Origin: an uncultured Treponema sp.
GTDB lineage: Bacteria > Spirochaetota > Spirochaetia > Treponematales > Treponemataceae
Length of the DNA: 64,000 nt
Reading direction: 5' to 3'
Assembly: GCA_900319625.1 (NCBI GenBank)
Contig: ONPD01000001.1
Location: 62,001 to 126,000, forward strand
Part shown: in pieces, positions 51,454 through 60,022 of the stretch
How the letters are laid out: every line of letters starts with the position of its first letter
Numbering within the stretch: the stretch's first letter is position 1
Made by a program: the position numbers and the translations under genes
Notes under the pieces: model-generated
Databases searched by the model: none
What the model saw: only the letters and a program-made list of their open reading frames with translations
What the model was told of the DNA's origin: nothing

Positions 51454-52125
51454 ATGAGCAAAAAGAATATCTCCCAGGAAAAAATCATACAATCATTTAT
51501 TGCTTCGGCCTTTGAAAAAAGTCCCGGAGCAACTTCACTTTCTGATATCAGCGAAATCCTAGGTATAAAAAAAGCCTCTCTTTATAATCATTTTGAAAGC
51601 CGTGATGCAATGTACGAAGCCACTCTTGAATTCTGTGCTTCTGAAATTGCCAAGGTTGGATTTGCTACAGAAGGTACTCTTGATACAATCATAAAAAATA
51701 AAACTTCTCCTCTCACATTGATAAAAAAACTGATTGCCCGCTTTTTTAATCTTTTTGAAAACGAACCGCTTTTTGAAATGTACAGTTTTGTGCGTACCGA
51801 GCAGTATTTTAATATTAAGGCGCTGGAAATTGTGCGAAAGGAAAATCAGCGTATTTATGATGATATTTATAAAATTATTGAAGCTTTTTGCGCGGTTGGA
51901 AAGATAAAACAGAAGAATGAGCGTGAAATTGCTGATGTAGCCAATATTTTATCTTCATATTTAATTCAGAGCCGTGATTTTTATATTGCAAACCGCAAGG
52001 AAACTGTCCGTCAGAATCCCGAAAGCGGAGCGGGAAGCCTTTTTGCCCTTCCTACCGATGATCAGGCATTGAATAAAATCCAGAAAAGTTGTGAAATAAT
52101 TTTGAAAAATTTCCTGGATTTATAG
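51454..52125 (+). CDS. TetR-family transcriptional regulator
   Basis: 223 residues. The N-terminal helix-turn-helix is clear (TSLSDISEILGIKKASLYNHFESRDAMYEA-type pattern, core LGIKKASLYNHFESRD). The C-terminal ligand domain is not assignable. It is followed after 17 bp by queH, with no obvious regulatory link; no operator palindrome was identified in its own short upstream region. Confidence 0.88.
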   Translation: MSKKNISQEKIIQSFIASAFEKSPGATSLSDISEILGIKKASLYNHFESRDAMYEATLEFCASEIAKVGFATEGTLDTIIKNKTSPLTLIKKLIARFFNLFENEPLFEMYSFVRTEQYFNIKALEIVRKENQRIYDDIYKIIEAFCAVGKIKQKNEREIADVANILSSYLIQSRDFYIANRKETVRQNPESGAGSLFALPTDDQALNKIQKSCEIILKNFLDL

Positions 52126-52142
52126 TAAAAAAACAGCAGAAA

Positions 52143-52871
52143 ATGGTTAAAAAATCGATTTTTCAGCGAAAATTAGACGAAATTCTCACAAATTTTGATG
52201 AAAATTCTTCAAAAAATGGCAAAAAACCGTCACTTTTGCTGCATGCCTGCTGTGCTCCCTGTTCATCTTATGTGCTGGAATATCTGGCAAAATACTTTGA
52301 AATTACGATTTTGTACTATAATCCCAACATTTATCCGGAAGAAGAATACAGGCGGCGCCTGGGCGAACTTGAAGATTTTTTGCCGAGATTTACGCCCGCT
52401 GTTGATGCTAAGGTGAAAATTGTAAAGGACTCCTACGAACCGGCAGAATTTTATGCGGCCGTCGGAACTGATAAAGAGCCGGAGCTTGCCAGGGAGCCTG
52501 AAAAAGGGGAACGCTGCCGCCGCTGCTATCAGCTTCGTTTACGCCGTGCTTATGACTACGCGTCTGCCCACAAGTTTGATTATTTCTGTACGACGCTTTC
52601 TATAAGTCCTTTTAAGGATGCTGAAAAGATAAATGAGATTGGGGAAAGGCTGGCTGCCGGGGAGCAGGGGGAAACCCGCGATGGCTGGGAGACTTCCGAA
52701 GGGGAAGGAAAAGCTTCTGGTCCCCGATGGCTGCCGTCAGATTTTAAGAAAAAAAGCGGTTTTTTGCGCAGCCTGCAATTGAGCGAAGAATATGGCCTTT
52801 ACCGCCAGCAATACTGCGGATGTGTCTTTTCCAAAGAAAATACGGATGCTTTTAGAAATGAAAAGTGTTAG
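52143..52871 (+). CDS. queH: Epoxyqueuosine reductase QueH
   Basis: 242 residues with the DUF208/QueH pattern: HACCAPCSSYVLEYL, YYNPNIYPEEEYRRR, CRRCYQLRLRRAY, CTTLSISPFKDAEKINEIG and LYRQQYCGCVFS, supplying the cysteines for metal and cluster binding. It reduces epoxyqueuosine in tRNA to queuosine. Between EIGERLA and the conserved LPSDFKKKSGF an extra stretch of about 24 residues, rich in Gly, Glu, Arg and Thr, is encoded by GC-rich sequence and looks like a repeat insertion. If it disturbs folding the enzyme may be impaired, though all family cysteines remain. Confidence 0.9.
   Translation: MVKKSIFQRKLDEILTNFDENSSKNGKKPSLLLHACCAPCSSYVLEYLAKYFEITILYYNPNIYPEEEYRRRLGELEDFLPRFTPAVDAKVKIVKDSYEPAEFYAAVGTDKEPELAREPEKGERCRRCYQLRLRRAYDYASAHKFDYFCTTLSISPFKDAEKINEIGERLAAGEQGETRDGWETSEGEGKASGPRWLPSDFKKKSGFLRSLQLSEEYGLYRQQYCGCVFSKENTDAFRNEKC
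52655..52735 (+). repeat. GC-rich in-frame insert in queH
   Basis: Local GC-rich sequence with direct copies of CGATGGCTG near both ends. It encodes residues absent from the usual family spacing. Boundaries are approximate. Confidence 0.6.
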
Positions 52872-52874
52872 AAT
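52869..52874 (+). promoter_or_regulatory. -10-like element (TAGAAT) for a leaderless argA start
   Basis: It ends 6 nt before the ATG at 52881 and overlaps the queH stop; a weak GAAGG also lies in the gap. Confidence 0.4.
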
Positions 52875-52880
52875 GAAGGT

Positions 52881-54179
52881 ATGAAAGCTGACAATATCAG
52901 AAACGTAATCCGCTATCTGCAGAAATTTAAGAATGCCACGGTTGTAATTTATCTTGATGATAAGACTATTGAGTCTCCGCTTTTTTCAAGTCATATCCGC
53001 GATATTGCACTTTTGCACGAAGCGGGAATTAAGGTTGTGATTATTCCGGGTGCGCGGAGCAGAATTGATCAGCTTTTGACTGCCGGCAAAATCAGCTGGG
53101 AATACAAGGATGGCTGTCGCGTTACAGATTCTGATGCAATGCCGGTAATAAAAATGGCCGCTTTTGATGTTTCGAATATTGTAATGACAAGCCTTGCCGC
53201 GAACGGAATCAACGCTATCATCGGTAACTGGGTTCGGTCGCGCGCGAAAGGCATCATAGAAGGTTTTGATTTTGGAACCGCCGGCGAAATTGACCGTCTG
53301 AATACAGAAGCCCTGCGAAAAATCCTTGATGACGGCTTTATTCCGATTTTCCCCTGCATCGGATGGAATATGAGCGGCCGCCCTTATAATATTTCTTCTG
53401 CTACTCTGGCTCAGGAAGTTGCTATCAGCCTTAGCGCCGATAAGCTTTTCTACGTTATGGAAAGCCGGACAATTAACAATTCCTACTATAATATACCGGA
53501 ATCTTTTGCCCTTGCAGAAAACGGTGACCTTCCGGCCATGAATCTTGAAGAGGTTGATGAATTTCTTGCCGCAAATAAAGATGCTGAGCCCGATGTGATT
53601 TCTGTTCTGGAAAAGGCCAAAGAAGCCTGCCGCCGCGGAGTAACCCGTGTTCATATTGTTGACGGAAATCTTGATGGTGTTTTGCCTTGTGAAATTTTCA
53701 GTGAGCTTGGTTCGGGTACGATGATTTATACAAGCAATTACGGAAAAATCCGCGCTATGACCCAGACTGATATTCCGAGCGTGCTTGGTATAATGCGCCC
53801 TTTTGTGGAAAAAGGAAATCTGCTTGAGCGTACGGAAGCCCAGCTTGCGGGTCAGCTTTCTGATTTTGTTGTATATGAAATTGATGGTGGTGTGCATGCC
53901 TGTGCGGCCCTGCATTTTTACGATGACGGCCAGGCTGAAATAGCGGCAGTTGCGGTTGATGAAAATTTCCGCCACATGGGAATTGGCCTGAAGCTTGTTG
54001 AGCATTTGACCGGTACTGCGAAGAGCCGCTGTGCAAAAGGCATTTTCATTATGACGACCCAGGCTGCCGACTGGTTTGAAGCCTTGAAATTTAAGGAAGA
54101 TTCTATAGATTCGATTCCGGCTGAAAGACGTGCTATCTGGAATAAGAAGAGAAATTCTAAAGTTTATAGATTGCGGTAG
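52881..54179 (+). CDS. argA: Amino-acid N-acetyltransferase (N-acetylglutamate synthase), ArgA type
   Basis: 432 residues. An amino-acid-kinase-like domain (VIIPGARSRIDQLL, GKISWEYKDGCRVTDSDAM) is fused to a C-terminal GNAT acetyltransferase (DNFRHMGIGLKLVEHL-type acetyl-CoA loop, here ENFRHMGIGLKLVEH). This is the classic ArgA layout. It acetylates glutamate with acetyl-CoA in the first step of arginine synthesis and is usually feedback-inhibited by arginine through the kinase-like domain. Confidence 0.94.
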   Translation: MKADNIRNVIRYLQKFKNATVVIYLDDKTIESPLFSSHIRDIALLHEAGIKVVIIPGARSRIDQLLTAGKISWEYKDGCRVTDSDAMPVIKMAAFDVSNIVMTSLAANGINAIIGNWVRSRAKGIIEGFDFGTAGEIDRLNTEALRKILDDGFIPIFPCIGWNMSGRPYNISSATLAQEVAISLSADKLFYVMESRTINNSYYNIPESFALAENGDLPAMNLEEVDEFLAANKDAEPDVISVLEKAKEACRRGVTRVHIVDGNLDGVLPCEIFSELGSGTMIYTSNYGKIRAMTQTDIPSVLGIMRPFVEKGNLLERTEAQLAGQLSDFVVYEIDGGVHACAALHFYDDGQAEIAAVAVDENFRHMGIGLKLVEHLTGTAKSRCAKGIFIMTTQAADWFEALKFKEDSIDSIPAERRAIWNKKRNSKVYRLR

Positions 54180-54270
54180 CGATGGTAGCGGCGGCGAAGC
54201 CGTTGCGAAGCAATGAAGCGATAGCGGAACCGCGGACGTAGCGACCGCCGCTTGCGGCGGGACCGCCCTT
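54180..54270. repeat. GC-rich intergenic repeat with hairpins
   Basis: Starts at the argA stop. It contains CGGC-GAA-GCCG, TTGC-GAA-GCAA and a perfect CCGCCGC/GCGGCGG (54245-54251 with 54254-54260). It shares word style with the blocks at 23648 and 61247. Confidence 0.65.
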
Positions 54271-54346
54271 GTAATGTTTCATTTAAATCTATAAAATATC
54301 TTTATTAACATTAGCAAATCTTTTTTTATAAAATGGAGAAAAATCG

Positions 54347-57034
54347 ATGGCTACAAAGTATGTTTACTTTTTCGGCAACGGTGACGCAGAAGGCGATGAA
54401 TCAATGCGTCCAATTCTCGGTGGTAAAGGTGCTAACCTTGCTCAGATGGCAAAGGCTCCTTTAAGTCTTCCAGTTCCACCTGGATTCACAATTTCTATTG
54501 ACGTATGTCAGGAATATTACAAACTCGGCAAGAAATATCCTGAAGGACTTGATAAGGAAGTTGCAGAATACCTTAACAAACTTGAGACAACTTTCGGAAA
54601 GAAACTTGGTGATGAAAACGATCCACTTTTGGTTTCTGTTCGTTCTGGTGCTGCTGAATCTATGCCTGGTATGATGGATACAATCCTCAACCTTGGTCTT
54701 AACGACAAATCAGTTCTTGGTCTTGCTAACAAGACAAACAACCCACGTTTCGCATGGGATGCTTACCGCCGCTTTATCCAGATGTACGGTAACGTTGCTA
54801 TGGGTGTTGATCATGACAAATTTGAAGCTATCATTGACGAAGTAAAATCACACCGCGGTATCAAAGAAGACGTTGAACTTACAACTGAAGAACTCCAGGA
54901 AATCGTTCAGAAGTACAAGGCAATGTACAAACAGGAAAAAGGTGAAGATTTCCCTCAGGATCCACAGGTTCAGATGTGGGGAGCTATCGGTGCCGTATTC
55001 GGTTCTTGGATGAACGAACGCGCTATCATTTACCGCAAGCTCAACAATATCGATGAAAACGTAATTAAGGGAACTGCTGTTACTGTAATGGCTATGGTAT
55101 TCGGTAACATGGGTGATACATCAGGAACTGGTGTAGCATTCTCACGCGACCCTTCAACTGGTGAGAACCACTTCATGGCTGAGTACCTTATCAACGCTCA
55201 GGGTGAAGACGTTGTTGCTGGTATCCGTACTCCAATGGATATTTCTGCTCTTGAAAAACAGCAGCCAGAAATCTTCAAGGAAATTTCTACAATTCGTGAC
55301 CGCCTTGAAGCTCACTACCATGATATGCAGGATATGGAGTTCACTGTACAGGAAGGAAAACTCTTCATGCTCCAGTGCCGCAATGGTAAACGTACAGGTC
55401 CAGCAGCTGTTAAGATGGCTGTAGACATGGTTGCTGAAGGAATGATTACAAAAGAACAGGCTCTTCTCCGCGTTAAGCCAGATCAGCTTGATCAGCTCCT
55501 CCACCCACAGTTCGAAGCTAAGGCTCTTAAATCTGCTAAACCTTTGGCATCAGCTCTTAACGCTTCACCAGGTGCTGGTTGTGGTCAGATCGTATTCACT
55601 GCTGAAGAAGCTGTTGAATGGGACAAAGCTGGTAAGAAAGTAATCCTCGTTCGTAAAGAAACATCTCCTGATGACATTGCAGGTATGTATGTTGCTCAGG
55701 GTATCTTGACTTCTACTGGTGGACGTACATCACACGCAGCCGTAGTTGCTCGCGGTATGGGTACTCCATGTGTATGTGGATGTTCAGACGTTGTATTCAC
55801 AGGAAAAGATGCTGTAACAATCGGCGGAAAGAAATTCAAGAAAGGTGATTTCATTTCTATCGATGGTTCAACAGGTAACGTATATGGTGAAGTAATTCCT
55901 GTAACTCCAGCTTCAGTTTCTGGCGACCTGGAAACATTCCTTGGCTGGGCAGACGAAGTTCGCGCTGCATCAGTTCGCACAACTCCATCTGGAAAGACTG
56001 TAAAAGGATTCGAAGTTCTTGCTAACGCTGAACAGAACGAAGCTCCACAGGCATTCCGCTTTGGTGCTGCCGGTATTGGTCTCTGCCGTACAGAACATAT
56101 GTTCTTCGAAGAGCCAAAACTTACTTCATTCCAGAAGATGATTATTTCTGACAACACTGAAGAACGCAAAGAAAACCTCAAGGCTATTCTTCCTCTCCAG
56201 CAGAAAGACTTCTACGGAATCATTAAGACAATGGAAGGACGCGCTGTAACAATCCGTCTTCTTGACCCACCTCTTAACGAATTCGTACAGGCTGAAACTC
56301 CAGACCTGGCTAAAGCTTTGGCTAAGAAACTTGGCGTAAAAGTTGACTTCATCAACAAGAAATATGCTGAATTGAACGAACACAACCCAATGCTCGGTCA
56401 CCGTGGTTGTCGTTTGGCTATCACATATCCAGAGATTTATGAAATGCAGGTTGAAGCTATTGCTCGTGCAACAGCTCAGGCTGAAAAAGAAGGTCTTAAA
56501 CACGACGTTCGCATCATGATCCCTAACGTAACTACATTCGCTGAATTGAAACAGATTCGTGCTCAGGCAGAAGCTGTAATCGCAAATGTAAACAAAGAAC
56601 TCGGAGTTTCACTCAAGTTCCAGATTGGTTCTATGATCGAATTCCCACGTGCTGCTGCAACTGCTAACCAGATTGCTGAGTACGCTGACTTCTTCTCATT
56701 CGGTACAAACGACCTTACACAGACAACATTCGGCTTCAGCCGTGATGACTACTCTAAGTTCATCGATTCTTACCTGGATCAGAAGGTTCTCCTCCAGGAC
56801 CCATTCAAGACTTTGGACGAAGATGGTGTTGGTGTAATGATCGGTCTCGCAGAAGAAAAGGGTCGTTCAGTTAAAGCTGACCTTCACCTTGGAATCTGTG
56901 GTGAGCACGGTGGAGACCCAGCTTCTATCGCTCTCTGCTACAAGCTTGGTTTGAACTATGTTTCTTGTTCACCATTCCGTGTTCCTGCAGCTCGCTTGGC
57001 AGGTGCACAGGCTGTTATCAAATGCGCAAAATAG
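54347..57034 (+). CDS. ppdK: Pyruvate, phosphate dikinase
   Basis: 895 residues. N-terminal ATP-grasp domain (GGKGANLAQMAKAPLSLPVP, VSVRSGAAESMPGMMDTILN), swivelling domain with the phospho-His in GGRTSHAAVVARGMGTPCV, and the C-terminal PEP/pyruvate barrel (RTEHMFFEEPK, GSMIEFPRAAATA, FSFGTNDLTQTTFGFSRDD). It interconverts pyruvate, ATP and phosphate with PEP, AMP and pyrophosphate, and in fermenters often runs in glycolysis to gain ATP-equivalents. Codon use is strongly biased, as in highly expressed genes. GGAG precedes the ATG. Confidence 0.97.
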   Translation: MATKYVYFFGNGDAEGDESMRPILGGKGANLAQMAKAPLSLPVPPGFTISIDVCQEYYKLGKKYPEGLDKEVAEYLNKLETTFGKKLGDENDPLLVSVRSGAAESMPGMMDTILNLGLNDKSVLGLANKTNNPRFAWDAYRRFIQMYGNVAMGVDHDKFEAIIDEVKSHRGIKEDVELTTEELQEIVQKYKAMYKQEKGEDFPQDPQVQMWGAIGAVFGSWMNERAIIYRKLNNIDENVIKGTAVTVMAMVFGNMGDTSGTGVAFSRDPSTGENHFMAEYLINAQGEDVVAGIRTPMDISALEKQQPEIFKEISTIRDRLEAHYHDMQDMEFTVQEGKLFMLQCRNGKRTGPAAVKMAVDMVAEGMITKEQALLRVKPDQLDQLLHPQFEAKALKSAKPLASALNASPGAGCGQIVFTAEEAVEWDKAGKKVILVRKETSPDDIAGMYVAQGILTSTGGRTSHAAVVARGMGTPCVCGCSDVVFTGKDAVTIGGKKFKKGDFISIDGSTGNVYGEVIPVTPASVSGDLETFLGWADEVRAASVRTTPSGKTVKGFEVLANAEQNEAPQAFRFGAAGIGLCRTEHMFFEEPKLTSFQKMIISDNTEERKENLKAILPLQQKDFYGIIKTMEGRAVTIRLLDPPLNEFVQAETPDLAKALAKKLGVKVDFINKKYAELNEHNPMLGHRGCRLAITYPEIYEMQVEAIARATAQAEKEGLKHDVRIMIPNVTTFAELKQIRAQAEAVIANVNKELGVSLKFQIGSMIEFPRAAATANQIAEYADFFSFGTNDLTQTTFGFSRDDYSKFIDSYLDQKVLLQDPFKTLDEDGVGVMIGLAEEKGRSVKADLHLGICGEHGGDPASIALCYKLGLNYVSCSPFRVPAARLAGAQAVIKCAK

Positions 57035-57035
57035 G

Positions 57036-57115
57036 AAATCCGTTAAAAACCGAGCCGAATAGGGTCGGTTTAGGATTTACTTACTAATCGCGCTCGCTCA
57101 AGCTATGCTTGAGCG
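57036..57115 (-). repeat. Two-hairpin element, copy G (after ppdK)
   Basis: On the minus strand: hairpin 1 CGCTCAAGC/GCTTGAGCG (57095-57115), then stem 2 AAATCC/GGATTT (57036-57041 with 57073-57078) with an inner hairpin ACCGA/TCGGT. A variant TTAACG precedes the last arm. Confidence 0.7.
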
Positions 57116-57131
57116 CTAACAAATAAGCTTA

Positions 57132-57155
57132 AAAGGTCTCCTTCGGGAGGCCTTT
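57132..57155 (+). terminator. Rho-independent terminator of ppdK
   Basis: A 10-bp stem AAAGGTCTCC/GGAGGCCTTT (one G-U), tetraloop TTCG, then a T run. Confidence 0.9.
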
Positions 57156-57209
57156 TTTTTTAGCCCTTTATAAATCTGCTTCGTATAAATAGGTGAAAGA
57201 AAAGTATGG

Positions 57210-57238
57210 AATAATTCAAACACTATGTCAGAATTATT
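57210..57238. promoter_or_regulatory. Inverted repeat upstream of the peptide precursor gene
   Basis: AATAATTC (57210-57217) and GAATTATT (57231-57238), 13 bp between. It lies about 33-61 bp before the ATG; a regulator site or leader structure is possible. Confidence 0.4.
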
Positions 57239-57270
57239 TAGGAACTGATATTGCCATAAGGAGGCAGATT

Positions 57271-57840
57271 ATGACAAATGCTGAAGTTAGAGAAACTTTT
57301 GGAAAAATGGGTTTATCTGCTGAAGATACAGATAAAGTTTTGGAAAGATTCGATGCTGAGAAAATCACCGAAATCGTAGAAGGAACAAACAGCCCGGACG
57401 AGGCATTTGAAGCAATTCATAAAGCTTATCCTGAGCTTGAAGCTGGAAAAATGAAAGAGCAGCTGGATTTCATACGTGAACAGATGGAAGCTGCGGCAAA
57501 GGAACATAAGGAAAAAAATACGGTTGAACTTACAGAAGGCGAACTTGAAAAGGTTGCTGGTGGCGGTTTCTGGGGAGATGTAGGCGCCTGGTTTAAGAAA
57601 AACTGGAAGGCTGTAGCGGTTGGTGCGGCAATTGTAGTAGGTGCAGCTTTGATAGGAACCGGAATTGGAGCCGCAATCGGTTCTACAATGATCGCTTTTG
57701 TTGCAGCAGGTCCAGGCCTGATGATGATGGGTACCTGTGCCGCAACCGGAGCTTTAATCGGTGGTGCAATAGGATTGGGAGTAGGCGGAATTACTACAGG
57801 CATCCTTGGAGGAACCGGAGTTCTTTCAAAGATAAACTAA
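57271..57840 (+). CDS. Bacteriocin-like precursor with a double-glycine leader
   Basis: 189 residues. The acidic, helical N-terminal leader (residues 1 to about 98) ends in ELTEGELEKVAGGG, the pattern of Nif11-type or class II bacteriocin leaders cut after Gly-Gly. The C-terminal 90 residues are strongly hydrophobic and glycine-rich with repeated small-residue motifs (GIGAAIGS, GALIGGAIGLGVGG), as in pore-forming peptides. Start 57271 is preferred over 57193 because AAGGAGG lies 8 nt before it. No peptidase-ABC exporter, modification enzyme or immunity gene is adjacent; a bioactive role is inference. It could also be a membrane protein of other function. Confidence 0.7.
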   Translation: MTNAEVRETFGKMGLSAEDTDKVLERFDAEKITEIVEGTNSPDEAFEAIHKAYPELEAGKMKEQLDFIREQMEAAAKEHKEKNTVELTEGELEKVAGGGFWGDVGAWFKKNWKAVAVGAAIVVGAALIGTGIGAAIGSTMIAFVAAGPGLMMMGTCAATGALIGGAIGLGVGGITTGILGGTGVLSKIN

Positions 57841-57856
57841 GTAGTAAGAATATACG

Positions 57857-57901
57857 AAAAGCGGATTTTCGGGTTCGATATGAGTCTGAAAATCCGCTTT
57901 T
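57857..57901 (+). terminator. Terminator of the peptide precursor gene
   Basis: A 14-bp perfect stem (57857-57870 with 57888-57901) followed by a T run. Confidence 0.9.
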
Positions 57902-57979
57902 TTTTCTTGCCCTTTTATAAACTTCATTATTATTTTTATAAATGAATTTAAATTTGTTTTATAAAATCGAGGTTATAAA

Positions 57980-59959
57980 ATGGCAACACATCAGTTTAAA
58001 ACAGAAGTTAACCAGCTTTTGCAGCTTCTGATTCACTCACTTTATTCTAACAAAGACATTTTCCTGCGCGAAATCGTTTCTAACGCATCGGATGCTCTGG
58101 ATAAGCTTAAGTATCTTACAGTTTCTGATGACGCTTACAAATCAATTAATTTTACACCGCGCATCGACATCACTTTTGATGAAAAAGAAAACATTCTTAC
58201 TGTTCAGGATTCCGGTATTGGTATGAATGATGAAGATTTGACAAATAACATCGGTACAATTGCACGTTCCGGAACAAAATCATTCTTTGAAAAACTTTCT
58301 GGCGACGCTGCTAAAGATTCAGCCCTTATCGGTCAGTTTGGTGTAGGTTTCTACTCTGCCTTTATGGCCGCTAAAAAAATCGATGTTTATTCACGCAAGG
58401 CTGCAGGCGACGGAAAAATCTGGCACTGGTCTTCTGACGGAACAAACTCTTACGAGCTTGATGAAGTTGCGGCAGACAGCGCTGTTGCAAAAAAATACGG
58501 TTTTGATAAACCAGAACTCAGTGGTTCTGCAATCGAAATGCATTTGAACGATGACAGCAAGGAATACGCAAGTCGCTGGAAGATTGAAGAACTGATTAAA
58601 AAATATTCAGACCACATTGCATTCCCTATTTTCCTTCATTATGAACAGAAGAAATATGATGACAAAGGAAAAGAAACTGGAAGCGAAAGCAAAATCGATC
58701 AGGTAAACTCTGCATCGGCTTTGTGGAAGCGCTCTAAATCTGAACTTAAAAAAGAAGATTACAACGAATTCTATAAAACAAACTGCCACGACGGCAGCGA
58801 CCCTCTTCACTACGTTCACACTCACGCAGAAGGAACTCAGGAATACACAACTTTGTTCTATGTTCCACAGAATGCTCCTTTTGACATGTACCAGGCAGAT
58901 TACAAGAGCGGAGTAAAACTTTATGTAAAACGCGTTTTCATCACTGATGATGACCGTGAACTTTTGCCATCTTACCTGCGCTTTGTACGCGGTATTATCG
59001 ATTCAGAAGACTTGCCACTCAACGTAAGCCGCGAAATCCTTCAGCAGAACCGCATTCTTGAAAACATCAAAAAGCAGTCAGTTAAGAAGCTTCTTGGTGA
59101 ATTCAAAAAGATGGGAGAAGATGCAGACAAAGCCCGCAAAACTGAAGCTGACAAACGTTCAGATGATGAAAAGAAAGCAATTGAAGACTGGAACAAGTTT
59201 GTAAAGAACTTCAACCGTCCTATGAAGGAAGGCTTGTATTCAGATTATGAAAACCGCGATGAAATTGCAGAAATCATCAGATTTAAGTCTACAGATGCAA
59301 GCGGTACCGGCGACGACAATTACACAAGCTTTGCAGATTACGTTCAGCGAATGAAGCCGGATCAGAAGGCAATTTTCTACATCAGCGGAAGCGATGAAAA
59401 GAACCTTCGTGCAAACCCACTTGTTAAAGCTTACACAGACAAGGGCTTTGAAGTTTTGATTCTTGATGATGACATTGATGACATCGTAATTCCAGGCTTT
59501 GGCAAATACAAGAACGAGTTTGAGCTTAAGGCTGTAAACCGCGCCGGCAGCGACGAAGATCTTGGCGGCGACAAAAAAGAAGCTGAAAAGAAAGAAAAAG
59601 AGTTCAAACCTGTTGTAGAAAAAATTAAAAAGGCACTTGGCGACAAGGTTAAGGAAGTTAAACTTTCTAAGACTTTGAGCGGAGAAAATCCTTCATGTAT
59701 CGTTGTTGATGAAAATGATCCAAGCTACCAGATGGAACGCATGATGAAGGCCATGGGTCAGATGGGACCGGAAATCAAGCCTATTCTTGAAGTAAACGGC
59801 GATCATCCGATTCTTGCAAAAATCAAGGAAAGCGATGATGAAGCATTGATTGCTGATGTTTCAGAAGTTCTTCTTGACCAGGCTCTGTTGATTGCGGGTG
59901 TTGAACTTAAGGAACCTGCTGAGTTCGTTAAACATTTGAACAATTTGCTTAGTAAGTAA
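57980..59959 (+). CDS. htpG: Chaperone protein HtpG (Hsp90)
   Basis: 659 residues with the GHKL ATPase N-terminus (LFLREIVSNASDALDKL-like IFLREIVSNASDALDKLK, DSGIGMNDEDL, GTIARSGTKSFF, IGQFGVGFYSAFMA), middle domain (SYLRFVRGIIDSEDLPLNVS) and dimerisation domain. It folds client proteins with ATP. GAGG precedes the ATG. No CIRCE or other heat-shock operator was recognised in the 139 bp before it. Confidence 0.97.
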   Translation: MATHQFKTEVNQLLQLLIHSLYSNKDIFLREIVSNASDALDKLKYLTVSDDAYKSINFTPRIDITFDEKENILTVQDSGIGMNDEDLTNNIGTIARSGTKSFFEKLSGDAAKDSALIGQFGVGFYSAFMAAKKIDVYSRKAAGDGKIWHWSSDGTNSYELDEVAADSAVAKKYGFDKPELSGSAIEMHLNDDSKEYASRWKIEELIKKYSDHIAFPIFLHYEQKKYDDKGKETGSESKIDQVNSASALWKRSKSELKKEDYNEFYKTNCHDGSDPLHYVHTHAEGTQEYTTLFYVPQNAPFDMYQADYKSGVKLYVKRVFITDDDRELLPSYLRFVRGIIDSEDLPLNVSREILQQNRILENIKKQSVKKLLGEFKKMGEDADKARKTEADKRSDDEKKAIEDWNKFVKNFNRPMKEGLYSDYENRDEIAEIIRFKSTDASGTGDDNYTSFADYVQRMKPDQKAIFYISGSDEKNLRANPLVKAYTDKGFEVLILDDDIDDIVIPGFGKYKNEFELKAVNRAGSDEDLGGDKKEAEKKEKEFKPVVEKIKKALGDKVKEVKLSKTLSGENPSCIVVDENDPSYQMERMMKAMGQMGPEIKPILEVNGDHPILAKIKESDDEALIADVSEVLLDQALLIAGVELKEPAEFVKHLNNLLSK

Positions 59960-59973
59960 GTATAACTTATGAC

Positions 59974-60009
59974 AAAAATCCCCTGACGGAAGTTTGGCAG
60001 GGGATTTTT
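59974..60009. terminator. Bidirectional terminator between htpG and the permease gene
   Basis: A 12-bp perfect stem AAAAATCCCCTG/CAGGGGATTTTT with a 12-nt loop, A-run and T-run on either side. Confidence 0.9.
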
Positions 60010-60022
60010 TTTTGGGTAATTA

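Noticed and set aside
52986-54005. Minus-strand ORF of 339 codons opposite argA
   Set aside because: Antisense to a complete argA with clear domains; no motif in the shadow frame.
57193-57270. Upstream extension of the peptide precursor (start at 57193)
   Set aside because: The extension overlaps an inverted repeat and lacks a Shine-Dalgarno; AAGGAGG precedes the ATG at 57271.
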